Positions 42,441-53,409 of a DNA stretch of 64,000 nt are shown in pieces. The stretch is from Kalaharituber pfeilii. Lineage: Eukaryota > Ascomycota > Pezizomycetes > Pezizales > Pezizaceae. The stretch spans positions 372,001-436,000 of the forward strand of contig WHUZ01000044.1 of NCBI GenBank assembly GCA_015179045.1. Direction: 5' to 3'. The translations under genes were made by a program, and so were the position numbers. A model generated the notes under the pieces. The model was given only the letters and a program-made list of their open reading frames with translations. It searched no databases and was not told where the DNA came from. Numbering within the stretch: position 1 is the stretch's first letter; the number at the start of each line of letters is the position of its first letter.

Positions 42441-43442
42441 TTTTTTTTTTTTTTTTTTTTTTTTTTATATCATTACTCGCTTGCCGCCCTGTGGGCTATG
42501 GCGAGGTTGTCAAAACGGACAGTCTGATCCCGCCTTCTATTATCACGACATACACGTTCTGTTATTGTTTTATTGGCTTAATTCTTTCTTATCTTCGTTT
42601 CACATGTCGTTTACATGGATGGTTGCTATGGTTATCTCGTAGATTGTAATTCTTTCATTTATTTACGGAATTATTTCGGATATCACATTCAGCTGGGATT
42701 TGTTTCGAACTCGCATACAGCTTGTGTTACTTCGTCTTTTCTTTACGAAACTGTACAAGTTTGTTGCCTATATCTACGGCTACCATTTGGGTATAGTCGT
42801 CTCGCTTTCTGTGTATATAGTCTGCGGAAACCCGCACCCACTTAATACCATAGAGTCGCTCAACTCCTCTCCTCGTTACCTTCCCCCGTGCCTCCACTCC
42901 ATTGCTGCCTCCGTTTGCACCATTATCTTTCTCTATAGCGCTTGCCCCGCTATCCTTATTCTTCCGCTACGCATCGTATCACCCTCTCGTGGGTCACGTT
43001 GTTAGAGGTATGTTTGTATGTCTAACTAACTTACGTAACAAAATGTGAACATAAATGTGAAACACTCCCCCTACTCCGCTAACAGCTCCATCAGTCTGCT
43101 TAGAGAGTCCTCTTCCCCTCTCCTTGACCCGGGGGGTTTTTTCACCTCCTCCATGCCCCCCGGCCACCTCCTCCGCCACACGCGACATTCTTCTAGGACG
43201 TGTCTCATCGTCTCCTCTCCCTCTCCGCACCATCTACAATCGGGGCCGTCTGTGTTCCCTATGTGCTATCTCCACGCCCTCAGACCCTTCCCCCCTAGGA
43301 GTCCCGCCAGTCTCCCTGCCCTATGTCCCAGCCTCTCCAGAGGTCTGTATGATAACTCCGGCCTGTTTCTCTCCCCGGCGCACTCTCTCCTGCCCCCTTG
43401 TCTCAGTCCCGCTTCCGTTATCATCTCCGGTTCGTTCTGTAG
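42441..43442 (-). mobile_element. LINE-delta, 5'-truncated
   Basis: The minus strand begins in the region after RNase H (EMITEAGLRQGGRREC), then RPLERLGHRAGRLAGLLGGKG and the zinc finger (CRWCGEGEETMRHVLEEC). It ends ORF2 near 43080 (LSRLMELLAE). A 3' UTR of about 570 bp, tail A and poly(A) follow. TSD AAATCTTAG (42432-42440 and 43443-43451). Removing it rejoins the host LINE-alpha frame (EARTLRF to EDEPI). Confidence 0.9.
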
Positions 43443-43506
43443 AAATCTTAGTGTGCGTGCTTCCACCCTTGTGCTCTCTGCCTCCACGAAGGCCTGTATC
43501 GACTCG

Positions 43507-43510
<4 letters not shown>

Positions 43511-43544
<34 letters not shown>

Positions 43545-43752
43545 TCACGTGACCCCACGTGCAGCTGTTCGCCATGGCAGGGCTCGACTCTTTTTTTTTT
43601 TTTTTTTATTCACGTAACCCCGCATACAGGCTACCAGCCTATGGCAGGGACCCATATACCCGGGCCAGGTTTGAGACAACTAACTACGGAATCTACATAC
43701 ACCCTTGAGCACCCAGTGCCCTCCGTCCCCCGGTCCCCGGCTACGGCAGGGC
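43511..43752 (-). mobile_element. Tail-only tail B element, itself hit by a LINE-gamma tail
   Basis: Outer element on the minus strand: G, CCCTGCCATGGCGAAC...GGGG, TCACGTGAC and about 30 A. TSD TCGACTCGAGGT (43499-43510 and 43753-43764). A LINE-gamma tail (43591-43744) inserted at its 5' junction; taking it out leaves a tail-only element of about 80 bp that starts one base before the hairpin. Confidence 0.88.
43591..43744 (-). mobile_element. LINE-gamma 3' UTR and tail B', 5'-truncated
   Basis: On the minus strand, the gamma 3' UTR (GGGTGCTCAAGGGTGTATG, then CCTGGCCCGGGTATATGGG), hairpin B' and poly(A). Perfect 15-bp TSD GGCAGGGCTCGACTC (43576-43590 and 43745-43759). Confidence 0.92.
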
Positions 43753-43870
43753 TCGACTCGAGGTTAGCCAGACCTTCCACCACGTCCCGCCTGGTGCCCC
43801 ATGGGGCGCCCGTAATCGATCGAGCTACGGTATATTGCCATTACTCCAGGGCGCCCTTTTTTAGTTGGCT

Positions 43871-44350
43871 TCAGGCTACTTTTGCGTACTGGTTCCAGGC
43901 CCAACAGCCCCAGGTCCCTATCGTGCGGGCTATGGAGGTGTAGAGTTGGCGCTTCTTAGCCGGTGGCATTGGGTAGAGTCTCGACGCTACCCCCCACGCC
44001 GCTTTGGCTAATTGTAGTCTTTTTTGGTAGTCCCGGTTGAATTTCAGCTCCCAGTCGATCGTGAGGCCCACCATGCGGTAATCCGGGCCCTTGATTCCCA
44101 CGATCAGTGTCTCTGCCTTGTTGGGGTCGATTTCGTACCCTTCTACTGATGCTGCCGTGTCTAGGGTGGTCTGGTATTCTTTTATGGCTCGTCGTAACCT
44201 TGGGAGGGATTTGTCCGATAGTATGCCATGGAAGTCATCTACGTATGACCTTGTGAAGTGTGTTTGGTCGTTGTGTGTTGCCACAGGGGCGACGCCGATC
44301 AAAAATAGTACCGGGGATAGTGGGGAGCCTTGGGGCGTGCCGTCCTTCAT
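43871..44350 (-). pseudogene. LINE-alpha reverse transcriptase fragment
   Basis: A 159-residue open segment with the RT motifs GTPQGSPLSPVLFL and the catalytic YVDDF, followed by the thumb-like region (GYEIDPNKAETLIVG, LTIDWELKFNRDYQKR). The YVDD core is intact but both ends are missing. The following frame is shifted at 43868 (WQYTVARSI). Confidence 0.88.
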
Positions 44351-44499
44351 CGTTCCCTTAGCGCGTTTTTGTCCGTCCCAATGTACTAATGATATGAGAA
44401 CGTCATATGCAAACGGGAATCAGTGTTTGTACCCATGCCATTTGTAGTTTGCTCCATGCATACCATTTCATGTATTCCTCCGTTTATTCTATGCACCTA

Positions 44500-44945
44500 T
44501 CCCCCTGCAACAGTAGGTAGGTGCCGATCCTCACCGCTCTGTCTACCTCCTCATTTCCCTTTACCCCTTTGTGCCCTTTGACACATATGACTGCCACATC
44601 TAATCCACCTCATACTATTCTCCCTTCCCATGCTATTCTTACCGCGTGGGTGTGTCTGTTCGATGTCAGCTTCCCCTTCACCACTTTCTGTAGCTTGCTG
44701 ATTGCTACCTGTGAGTCTGAGATTATGAGCAGTTTCTCGTCCCCAGTCTCTAAAGCTCTTGCCATGGCTACTCTTTCTGTGTCATTGACTGTTGCTCTGG
44801 ATCCCATGTAGATGGAGGTCCTACCCTCTGCCCACCAGAGTCCCATGCCGGTTCTCCCTTCCCTCCTGCTGCCATCTGTGTAAGTTCCTTTCTATCCTTC
44901 ATCTTCTGCCCCTAGGATCTCTCTCTCTCATCCCCCTTGCTCCAC
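44500..44945 (-). pseudogene. LINE RNase H fragment
   Basis: The minus strand encodes GRTSIYMGSRATVNDTERV, ALETGDEKLLIISDSQVAIS and, with a frame change, ICVKGHKGVKGNEEVDRAVRIGTYLL: the second half of a LINE RNase H with the DS catalytic region. The TDGS strand lies near 44875 in another frame. It is alpha-like but joins the RT fragment downstream without the intervening parts, so it is a separate or rearranged copy. Confidence 0.75.
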
Positions 44946-44994
44946 ATCTGTTGGGAGTGAGGGAAGTATCGCTAGCGGTGTGGTAGGCGGCGGC

Positions 44995-45283
44995 GCCTAA
45001 CTGCTATAACCACGATGGCGCTGGGCTCAAGGAAGTCGCAGGTCACGAGGGTTGTACAGTAAGAATGAAGGTAAGGCAGCAAGGAAGTGCGATTAGAAAT
45101 GGATATTTGGTCAGCCAGTGGTATAAGAGGCGGTGATTCTGTACAGCTCTCCGTTCTCAACAATTCTGTTCCTTCCTACGCATCTAGTTCTTCTATTCTA
45201 TGATTTAGTTCTTTATTCCTGTCTTCAGTTCTTCTTTACTTTCGTCTATTCTTTACGTAGCTTGCCTTCATGTTCTTACTGAT
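44995..45283 (+). repeat. LTR-like repeat, copy 1
   Basis: Resembles 58965-59275: both start CCTAA, then CTATAACC, GGGCTCA and GTCACG-like motifs, and both have GTATAAGA about 130 bp in, followed by T/C-rich sequence. This fits LTRs of one retrotransposon family with a TATA-type promoter. No TSD was found. Confidence 0.5.
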
Positions 45284-45312
45284 TAGTGAGCGGCACGAGT
45301 TAGCTCGAGCCA
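45284..45312 (+). mobile_element. hAT-like terminal fragment
   Basis: TAGTGAGCGGCACGAG, then TTAGCTCGAGCC: the same terminus as the complete hAT MITE at 62137. Only the end is present. Confidence 0.5.
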
Positions 45313-45992
45313 CACGACAACAACTTTTACAGAACGAGCGTTCGGAAGAAAACAATCTTCCCGAGCACCTAGAAACCAAAAGCTACATCAAACGAAGCTT
45401 GGGACCGCTCGAGAAAGAATATCGAGTTTATTTTACAGAATTCAGAAGATCTCGAGTCGTTTCCCCAAGGTCAAGATTTCAGGAGTTTTTCTAAAGCTCT
45501 CCCATACAAATTTGAAGAAACTGGGCGGTTGCACCTTATTGGTGCCAGTGCAGCCCCGTTGGTATTGACTGACCTATGTAATTTTGGCAGAGAATCGGTC
45601 GATCAGGGGCAGACAGAATCCGAAAAAGAATAGCGACTCAGAACAGGTAACACCTTCCGAAGACAGCAAGACGTAATGCAAAAGTGCTAGCATACCCGAT
45701 TGGGCAGTGACACAAGCGGAGGGTGAGAGAAAGGAAAAGAGTCAAGGAGAACGGGAAAGATATCAGCAGAAGAGGGTCCCAGAATGGAATTCTTGGGTCC
45801 GGTGGGAGAAGGATAGACAGGGAAGGTATATATCATGGACAGGAACTGCATATAGGGTGTTAAGGACATATCATACCCACGTGGGAAAGGAAGAACTGGT
45901 GGTTGGCACATTTGGGGGAGGGGGAGGATATTATCATGGTCAAAGAAAGAGTAGAGAAGGCTCACAGAAAGAGAGGAGAATATAATGGGAAG
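45313..45992. other. No gene assigned; two coding-like patches
   Basis: 45310-45494 reads as a charged peptide (NERSEENNLPEHLETKSY, SLGPLEKEYRVYF). 45690-45985 reads as another (GERERYQQKRVPEWNSWV, RQGRYISWTGTAYRVL). Both are open but unrecognised. They could be fragments of an LTR-element gag or of a host gene. Confidence 0.35.
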
Positions 45993-46140
45993 CAGTGTTT
46001 CCAACGGGCTGGCCTGGGCCGGCCTGGACCGTGAAAATCTAGGCCTGGGCCTGGCCTGATCTTTCAGGCCGGCCCAGGCCATCAGAAGCTCCGCCGGGGC
46101 CGCCCCAGGCGGTTTCAGGCCTGGCCGGTTGGGAACACTG
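45993..46140. mobile_element. GC-rich MITE, hAT-like ends (CAGTGTTCCCAAC)
   Basis: 148 bp with imperfect TIRs: left CAGTGTTTCCAACGGGC, right the complement of CAGTGTTCCCAACCGGCC. The interior is built of GGCCTGG / CCAGGCC. No 8-bp TSD is visible, so the flanks have changed or the class is wrong. The interior is related to the GC-rich units at 62000-63300. Confidence 0.7.
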
Positions 46141-46149
46141 GTAGTATCA

Positions 46150-46354
46150 TTGCTACCATTGCTACTATTGCATGAGCAGGTGCATGGACCGCTACATAGA
46201 CTAGGACATGGAGTGAAGACACTGGCAGGCCTGATAGGTGGCAAAAGGTTACGGGTATGGCAACACAAACTTGGCAGAATGGACGGACCTGAGTGCAGGT
46301 GGTGCGGGGATGAGGAGACCACTGAGGATGTACTCAGCAGACGCCGGGCATGGA
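46150..46354 (+). pseudogene. LINE C-terminal zinc-finger fragment
   Basis: The plus strand encodes HRLGHGVKTLAGLIGGKRL, then CRWCGDEETTEDVLS and RRAWI: the end of a delta-type LINE ORF2, with no tail of its own. It is cut by the hAT-like terminus at 46355. Confidence 0.75.
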
Positions 46355-46371
46355 TAGTGAGCGGCACGTGC

Positions 46372-47883
46372 GCAGCTACGAAAAGACATAGACCAACACC
46401 GGAAATTGCTAGCCCAAGAAGCCAAGGAAGAGGGGTTCGATCTGGACCCACGGAAATCAGAGACCTTAATAATCGGCACCAAAGGGGAAAGCTACCGGCT
46501 GGTGGGACTAACGGTGGACTGGGAACTCAAGTTCGACGAACACTTCCAGAAGAGACTACACCTAGGGAAGGCGGCGTGGGGGGTCGCGCAAAGACTCACA
46601 AAGATACCACCGAGCAAGAGAAGACAACTCTACACAGGCATAGCCAGGAACATAGCCACCTACGGATGCTGGGCCTGGCAAACCTACGCGAAGGGAGCAC
46701 CGAAAGAAAAGAAGCTAAGACTACTCGAGAAATGGCAGTACACGGTTGCCAGGGACATCACCGGAGCCCCCTGGGGAACCAGAAGAGACATCGTGGAAGG
46801 AATAGCCAACCTAGAATCGGTAGAGACCTTCACGCACGGGGAGAAAGAACGAGTGGAGGCACGAACACTGAGGTTCAACAACGAACCAATACAAGACCCG
46901 TTACCGGACACCACGTACCTGAGGAGCGATCTGTCACACCGAGACCCTCTTCCGATACACTTTTTCCCCTTCAGACCAAGCGACACAAGCAAGGAGGAAT
47001 GGGAAGAAGCCATCGCGAAGGAGGAGGACGAAGGATGGAAGAGCGCATACACCGACGGGAGCCGGGTGGACAACTCAACGGGAGCGGGAATATACTGCCA
47101 GGGCAGGGACGAGTCCATCTACCTGGGGCGAAGATGCACCGTGAACGACGGAGAGCTGATCGCAATTGGCCAGGCTCTCGAACAAGAGGAAGAAATAATG
47201 GTCGTCTCCGACTCCCGCACTGCAATCGCCAGGATCCGAAAGATAGCCAACGGCGACCCGAACGCAGAAGGCTCGTCCCGAGAAGTACGAGAACGATGGG
47301 AGAGACGAGTCGCAAGGGGGACCAAGACATCGCAATAATGTGGATCAAAGCACACAAAGGGGTAGAAGGCAACACCAAGGCGGACACGGGGGCTAAGATA
47401 GGCACGGCACTACAGTGCGAAGAGGACATTGCTACAGAAGCAGGCATCAGACAGGAAGCCAAAAACCTCCGAGCCGACGAAAGGAACCGCCTCCGTATGT
47501 CCTACCGACCCCTTCAAAGAATAGACAACCGCAGGAGAATCGCAACCCTGGCCGGTATCCTAGGGAACAAGGGACTCAAAGAATGGAGGCACACCATAGG
47601 AAAGACGGACTTCCCGGAATGCCGATGGTGTGGGAGAGCACCCGAGAACCTAGCCCACATAACCAACGAATGTCAGACATGGAAGGGAAAGATGAAAGAC
47701 GGAGCGGGAGGATTAAGGCAACCAGACAAGGATACGAACATCGGGGAGATACTGGAATGGGCAGGGCAGGAGTGATTATTAGCATTTATTTTATTCGTTA
47801 TACCTGTAATTAACTAGTTTATTTATACCTCGCCATAGCCCTTAGGGCGGCATGCGAGTAATGAAATTAAAAAAAAAAAAAAA
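46372..47883 (+). mobile_element. LINE-alpha, 5'-truncated, tail A
   Basis: Begins in the RT thumb and ends in tail A (CTCGCCATAGCCC, GCATGCGAGTAATGAAATT) and poly(A). A perfect 13-bp TSD GAGCGGCACGTGC (46359-46371 and 47884-47896) lies in the hAT terminus. It is the best-preserved tail-A LINE in the window. Confidence 0.93.
46400..47775 (+). pseudogene. LINE-alpha ORF2 C-terminal half: RT thumb, RNase H, zinc finger
   Basis: One frame (46406-47338) has EGFDLDPRKSETLIIG, LTVDWELKFDEHFQKR, WQYTVARDITGAPWG, then RNase H with AYTDGSRVDNSTG, VNDGELIAIGQAL and VVSDSRTAI, that is the catalytic D-E-D. A single frameshift near 47320 leads to DIAIMWIKAHKGVEGNTKAD. The tail finger CRWCGRAPENLAHITNEC follows and the ORF ends WAGQE at 47775. 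Apart from the 5' truncation and that frameshift it is well preserved. Confidence 0.9.
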
Positions 47884-48287
47884 GAGCGGCACGTGCCGAG
47901 CCAGCTCGAGCCGCCCGAGCCCACGTGAGCTATCTCGAGCTCGACTGATCCCGAGCTCGAGCTGTGGCTCGAGCTTAAGACAGCCGAGATAATGCTAGTG
48001 TTTCTCTTGACGGCTCGCTAAATTGCTCAGCCAGCGCAGGGTTTCATAATCTGTAAATACCTAATATGGTAATACATTAGAGACTCAGAGCTCATTACAA
48101 CCTGCTAACAACTTCTATAAATATCAAAAGTGGTTCAATTACATAGACCTATATCAAATCATTTACATTTAATATCTCTCAAGGTCTCTAGAAGATAAGT
48201 TGCAGATTTTAAGAGTGTATTTATAGGCCTCTCTATTCTCTCTATCCTCTTGAAATTCTTTTTCCTTTACTAGTACCCAATATCAAG

Positions 48288-48347
48288 ACTTCGAGACTCA
48301 TACTACGCTTTGAGACTTATACTACGCTTCGAGACTCATACTACGCT
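48288..48347. repeat. Three 19-20-bp tandem repeats
   Basis: CTTCGAGACTCATACTACG is repeated three times with small changes, immediately before the LINE-alpha fragment. Sequence from 48150 to 48288 is unassigned. Confidence 0.85.
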
Positions 48348-49180
48348 TCACGTACCTGAGAGGCGACCTTTCACACCGAGACCCCCTCCCGATACACATC
48401 TTCCCCTTCCAACCCAGCGACACGAGCAAGGAAAGATGGGAGGAGATCATCGCAAAAGAGGAGGACGAGGGATGGAAGAGCGCCTACACCGACGGGAGCC
48501 GAATGGACAACCAGACGGGATCGGGAACGCACTGCCGAGGCCAAGACGAGTACATATACCTGGGAGGTAAATGCACAGTAAACGACGGGGAAATGATCGC
48601 CATCAGCCAGGCACTCGACCAAGAAGGAGAATTAATGGTCATCACCGACTCACGCACAGCAATCTCCAGACTCCAGAAGATAGCCAACGGCGACCCGAAC
48701 GTAGAAGGCTCATCCATGGAAGTCAGAAGACAATGGGAGAAACGAGCCAACCGGGGAGACCTAGACATCGCCGCGATGTGGGTCAAGGGACACAAAGGGA
48801 TAGAAGGAAACACCAGGGCGGACAAGGCGGCCAAGATAAGCACGGCAATACAATACGAAGACGACACCATCACAGAAGCGGGAATAAGACAGGAAGCCAA
48901 AAGCCTCAGGGCCGAAGAACGGAATCGCCTCCACCTCTCCTACCGACCCCTCCAAAGCCTAGACAACCGCCGGAGAATCGCAACCCTGGCCGGAATCCTA
49001 GGGAACAAGGGACTCAAAGAGTGGAGATACGCCATAGGAAAGGCTGACTCACCAGAGTGCAGATGGTGCGGGAGAGCCCCAGAGAACCTAACACACATAA
49101 CCAACGACTGTCAGACATGGAAGAAAAAGATAAAAGACGGAGCGAATGGACTAAGGCACCCGGCCAAGGACACCTGAGTG
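48348..49180 (+). pseudogene. LINE-alpha RNase H and zinc finger, second copy
   Basis: An open frame with TYLRGDLSHRDPLPIH, AYTDGSRMDNQTG, VNDGEMIAISQAL, VITDSRTAIS, MWVKGHKGIEGN and the finger CRWCGRAPENLTHITNDC, ending HPAKDT. RNase H residues are intact and the frame is unbroken. The RT part and the tail are absent, and its 3' end joins LINE-beta directly near 49180. Confidence 0.88.
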
Positions 49181-49189
49181 GGCAAAGAA

Positions 49190-49852
49190 GGGGACGGCGG
49201 TGGAAGGGAAAGAAGGGGAGCGGGGTGCGCCAGAGGATTAAGGCGTGGAGGAAGGAGAGGAGGGAGGTGGAAGGCTTCGGGAGGGGGAAAGTAATGGAGT
49301 GGAATAGGACAGCGGTGTCCAACTTCACAGCATTGCGACTGGAGAGAGGAAGATGCAGGATGTGGTTAAAGAGGATGGGAGTGGTGGAATCGGAGAAGTG
49401 CAGCTGCGGGGAGGCCCAGACGGGGGCGCACCTAGCCTTCTAGTGCAGTCAGCAGAGGTTTCGCCCAGAAGGCTTTAGAGAATGGGGGGGATATGGAGAA
49501 GAACTGGAAAAGGACAGCAGAGAATGGGGAGGAGTGGGATGAGTTGGAAAGGTTCTTCTCCGGGATCAGGTTCTAGGGCGCCGTGCGGTTTGCTGTCGGG
49601 GAAGTTTGCTTGCCGGGGTGCGAAAGTGTGGAGAAGAGGGGAGGGGGGGGAGGGGGAGATATATAGTGGAGCCTCCCTGAGGCAGAAACCGGAAGGTCCG
49701 TCCGGAGGTTTCTGGAATCAGGTGGTAGAAGAAATTTCTTTGTTTGTTAAGCCTGTCTCCGGGCTTCGAGGGCTTGCCCAGGGACCCTGCCATGGCCACG
49801 TGCTACAAGCGGGGTTATGTGATTCAAAAAAAAAAAAAAAAAAAAAAAAAAA
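49190..49852 (+). mobile_element. LINE-beta, 5'-truncated
   Basis: Encodes RQRIKAWRKERREVEGFG, then SNFTALRLERGRC and the finger CSCGEAQTGAHLAF followed by a stop (TAG) where other copies read on. A 3' UTR, tail B and about 29 A follow. No TSD was found at the left junction with LINE-alpha. Confidence 0.85.
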
Positions 49853-50463
49853 GGTGCTAAGGGATCCGACCAGTTCAGGGTAACAGTAGTTTCGCAAGCG
49901 CTGAACGGCAGAGGCTTGACAAACTTGACTTGACAGGAGAGGCTTGCAGGTAGTGGTTCAGCAGTTCTAATTCAGCGGTTCTGGTTCAGCGGCGATGGCA
50001 GGCAATGGTGAAAAGGCAGAGAAGATCAGGTACTGAATTAGATCTAGGGATTGACAAGAATAACAAGAACATATGGACTGCGAGGAACCATATGGGTCTA
50101 TTAAGAAGACAAGATAACAGACAAGGAGAGAAAGAACTATTTACATGAGGGCAAGATAGAGCCTATATATACATAATAGGTTCATTAGCTAAGAAACATA
50201 ATACAAAGGTAGAAGCAGCGACGAGGGCAGTAGTAAGAACAGAGTGGTGAAGGCAGAGTTTTCACTATAGCACTACTTTAGCAGGCAGGTAGGCTATACT
50301 GGCAGGCGGGCTATACTGGGAGGCGGGCCATACTAGTAGGCGGGCTATACTGGCAGGCGGGCTATACTGGCTGCTTGCTGGCTGCCTATAGCTAGCCGGT
50401 TCTATGAGCTTGCCGGCTGTTGGCGGGAGGCGGTCGTGGCTTGCCGGCGGTCGTCGCTTAGTG
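49853..50463. other. No gene; contains a 17-bp tandem repeat
   Basis: About five units of GGCAGGCGGGCTATACT at 50284-50372. The preceding part has GTTCAGCAGTTCTAATTCAGC-like repeats and a CCTATATATACATAATAGG segment that could be part of an LTR. Nothing else recognised. Confidence 0.6.
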
Positions 50464-50502
50464 TTTTTTTGTTTTTTTTTGTTTTTTTCATTACTCGCAA
50501 AT
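50464..50502 (-). mobile_element. Truncated tail-A insertion of 39 bp
   Basis: On the minus strand: ATTTGCGAGTAATG plus interrupted poly(A). TSD GCTTAGTG (50456-50463 and 50503-50510). Only the 3' strand of the outer stem remains. Confidence 0.8.
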
Positions 50503-50510
50503 GGCTTAGT

Positions 50511-51179
50511 GTGCGGAGACTGTAGGGCGTGGGCTGTGACAACTTTTGAAAGTCACATGCATCACTTCTACTTTCTACAACTGAGAAAAATACTCACCTT
50601 TCAGAACAAGTGGCATCAACTAGCAATGCCATAGAATTTGAAGCAATAAACACCATTTGATATAATAGTTCTACTAAAGTTAGCTAAATTAGATGGCTTT
50701 TCCAAAACATAGAATTGTGAACTTCTCTACCACTTTCTTATCTTAACAAATTTACTAATCAAAGTAGCAGAAAAGGCATTATTCCTAGAGCGCTTCCAAT
50801 GTTATAACTCAAAAGTTTAGAAAATCTTAGCTAATCCTATATATAGAGATATTCTGAAACTTCGGAATCTCTTCAGACAGGCAGATTCTGTCTGCCACTC
50901 TCAAACCTTATCAGACAATAAACTTTTACGCCATGACCCTGTAAGACAGGTACTAACATTGTAGAATGGTAGATCGATTGTTGGTACAGGTAGATGGAAA
51001 GATAAGGATAATTAAGTATGTACATGCCCGCTCACTGCCAACTCATGTTGAGCAACTAGATTAAATGTGGGATTACTCAATTAGGGGGAAAAAAAACAAA
51101 AAAATGGATCTGAAATAAGAAGTGTATGAGGAAACAAACTAATGAGTGGATGAGGAAACAAAAATAAAATCTTACGTCT
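50511..51179. other. AT-rich, no gene recognised
   Basis: No supported frame, repeat or tail seen. Confidence 0.45.
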
Positions 51180-51560
51180 CTTGAACCACCTCACTCTGTA
51201 ATATTACTCTCTTATCTGTTCTGGCCATACTGCTAGTAGCCTTTGCACTGCTAGTAGCCTTCGTACTGCTGGTAGCCTTCGCACTGCTGGCAGCCTCTGT
51301 CTTTCGCTGTCTCTTGGTCTTAGGATATAAGGTGTTATTCTCAGTCATATTTGCAGTATGCTGCTCTAGACGTATAAGAGCTTGTTCATTTGCAGTATGA
51401 AGCCTCTCCAGAGTATGTAATTGAGGTGCAGCTGTAGGTGGTAAATACTCTAGTATACTCTACAAGGCTTGATGATTTTCAAACTGCCGAATAAGTTAAG
51501 CAGTTTGACGGGCTTGAAGGTAAGCAAACCGCTCTAAACTGTAGATGCTATAGATGTAGC
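51180..51560 (-). pseudogene. MULE transposase C-terminal remnant
   Basis: The minus strand reads LERFAYLQARQTA, stop, LIRQFENHQAL, then LEYLPPTAAPQ and YPKTKRQRKTEAASSAKATS, ending VVQET. This matches the region after the SWIM finger in the MULE at 4615 (QRFASFQARQAAQLIRQFQS, then ETLKRRRQQTANE). It has a short Ser-Ser-Ala/Thr-Lys-Ala-Thr repeat. Confidence 0.75.
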
Positions 51561-53020
51561 ATTTTCACTTTTTTCCCTTCAAATTCAGAATCAGCGCAGT
51601 CAATATGGCCTATAATTAATTTATCATACATATCAGAGATATATTCTGTGGGATACGCCTGACATTTCGGTGGTGGGGAGGGTGCAAAATCGGCGCCTAG
51701 GCCAGAACAGCGCCAAGGTGCCCAGCGTTACCGGTGTGCACACCGTTACGATTGTAAAACTACAGATAACGAGATAATGCGGTGGGATACAGTTGATTAA
51801 TCCCTTTTGAATAACCTTGCACAAGCATCTAAAATGCCCCTATTTAATAAGAAGAACTCAGGAAATACCTTCATACCCAACTAGACAATTTGGTACGGTA
51901 TGACGTTGCGCATGGTAGCGGATTCAAATGGTAAAGAGGAAACGTCAGTCTGCATCATGGCGGATGGCAAGGAGGTGTACATAGCCTAATTCCAACAGTT
52001 ACCCATACGGTACTGGTAATCTTGGCAATTACTGGTATCGTCGGCAAAATCTCAGAAGGGTACTGTACTTCCACCATGCTGCTAAAAAACTCTTCCCACC
52101 GAGCTTCAAGCATCTTCCCTCCGACTATGTACCGCCGCAAGCTGGGGAATCCTCAAAATTACCCTTGCCAAGTATAGGAATTCCCAACCCTAGTCCAACT
52201 TGGTGTGCAGTTTATCCCGTGGTGTGAGGGCACGTGCACTGAGGCTGTACCAGGTATGGTTGCCCGCAACGTCCCCGCGACGTCCCCAACTCACAGGGGC
52301 TTGGCACAATCCTAGTAATTATCCGGCCGCAGCGGTGAACTGAAATCAACCCAGTCGGGTACCTGCATACATGACATAGTAGTTTTTTTTTTTTATCATA
52401 TGACATAGCAGTGGCATAGACAGTACTATCTAATGTATTAGGGATATTCAGTTAAATAAGAAGAAATCCAGTCGGGTTTCCAAATTTTGTCAATTCTGCA
52501 AATAACCAGGCATCCGCATGGACAAATTCTTACCCACATGGTTTCACTTTATATGAACCAAATAAACCGTTGCGCACGCGAGCCAATAAACCGGTTTACT
52601 TGGTAAAATCATAAATGTTCGGAGAGTGCATAAAATATGTACTGATTCCATCGAGTATTTTCCTGGAATGAATCTTGTTAAATTTTTTGTGGCGACGTAT
52701 ATGCTGAGCGACACCATTATTAAATATGCAAATAGATATACAATATGCGATGTTTTCGCATCTATGTACACTTTATTCATGAAGCATGGCTAACATCCAG
52801 TATCAACCCATAGTCCCAGATTTGGAGCGGGACAGTTGAGCTAAGTCGGCGTTCGCAGTGCACGGGGTAAGGATATAGGGCTAAGAACTTTGCAAATAGA
52901 TTGGACTAGACAGTTCTATTAGGTATTGCGAGATATATTCCATGGACAAGCAGCACATAAGTTTCAATCTTAGGATCTTGACATGAAATGCTGTTCGTCT
53001 TGTATCAACCAGATAACTTA
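51561..53020. other. No gene recognised, apart from one short insertion
   Basis: About 1.4 kb with short frames only. A 17-bp tail insertion lies at 52383-52399. Confidence 0.45.
52383..52399 (-). mobile_element. 17-bp poly(A)-end insertion
   Basis: On the minus strand: ATGAT plus 12 A. Flanked by ATGACATAGTAG / ATGACATAGCAG (52371-52382 and 52400-52411; one mismatch). ATGAT is the last part of tail A, so this fits an insertion that contains no hairpin at all. Confidence 0.65.
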
Positions 53021-53409
53021 ACAACAACGGTCTTTTTTTTTTTTTTTTTTTTTTAAATCACATAACCCCGCTTGTAGCACGTGGCCATGGCAGGGCCCCT
53101 GGGCAAGCCCTCGAAGCCCGGAGACAGGCTTGAAATTTCTATCTACTTCTACCACCTGATTCCAGAAACCTCCGGACGGACCTTCCGGTTTCTGCCCCAG
53201 GGAGGCTCCACTATATATCTCCCCCTTCCCCCCCTCCCCTCTTCTCCACACTTTCGCACCCCGGCAAGCAAACTTCCCCGACAGCAAACCGCACGGCGCC
53301 CTAGAACCTGATCCCGGAGAAGAACCTTTCCAACTCATCCCACTCCTCCCCATTCTCTGCTGTCCTTTTCCAGTTCTTCTCCATATCCCCCCATTCTCTA
53401 AAGCCTTCT

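Larger units (their letters stand above)
41325..44447 (-). mobile_element. LINE-alpha copy with three nested insertions
   Basis: On the minus strand: an RT fragment (44350 to 43871; GTPQGSPLSP, SYVDDFHG), the RT-RNase H connection, RNase H (AISEAEDEGWASHYTDGSR, then MWVKGHKGVPGN), a decayed C terminus, a 3' UTR, tail A and poly(A) at 41325. It is interrupted by LINE-delta (42441-43442), by a tail-B element with a LINE-gamma tail inside it (43511-43752), and by a tail-only element (42019-42056). Several frameshifts and stops are present. Confidence 0.85.
46355..48150 (-). mobile_element. hAT-like MITE copy interrupted by LINE-alpha
   Basis: The first 17 bp (TAGTGAGCGGCACGTGC, 46355-46371) continue at 47884-48150, which matches the reverse complement of the complete MITE at 62137-62439 (ATGCTAGTGTTTYTCTTG, GGTTTCATAA, TGTAAATACCTAATAT). 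The far end is lost or diverged after about 48150. Confidence 0.82.

Noticed and set aside
43440..43520. Deletion of the RNase H domain in a LINE (EARTLRF joined to EMITEAGLRQ)
   Set aside because: The junction is the 5' end of a nested LINE-delta with TSD AAATCTTAG. The RNase H of the host continues on the other side.
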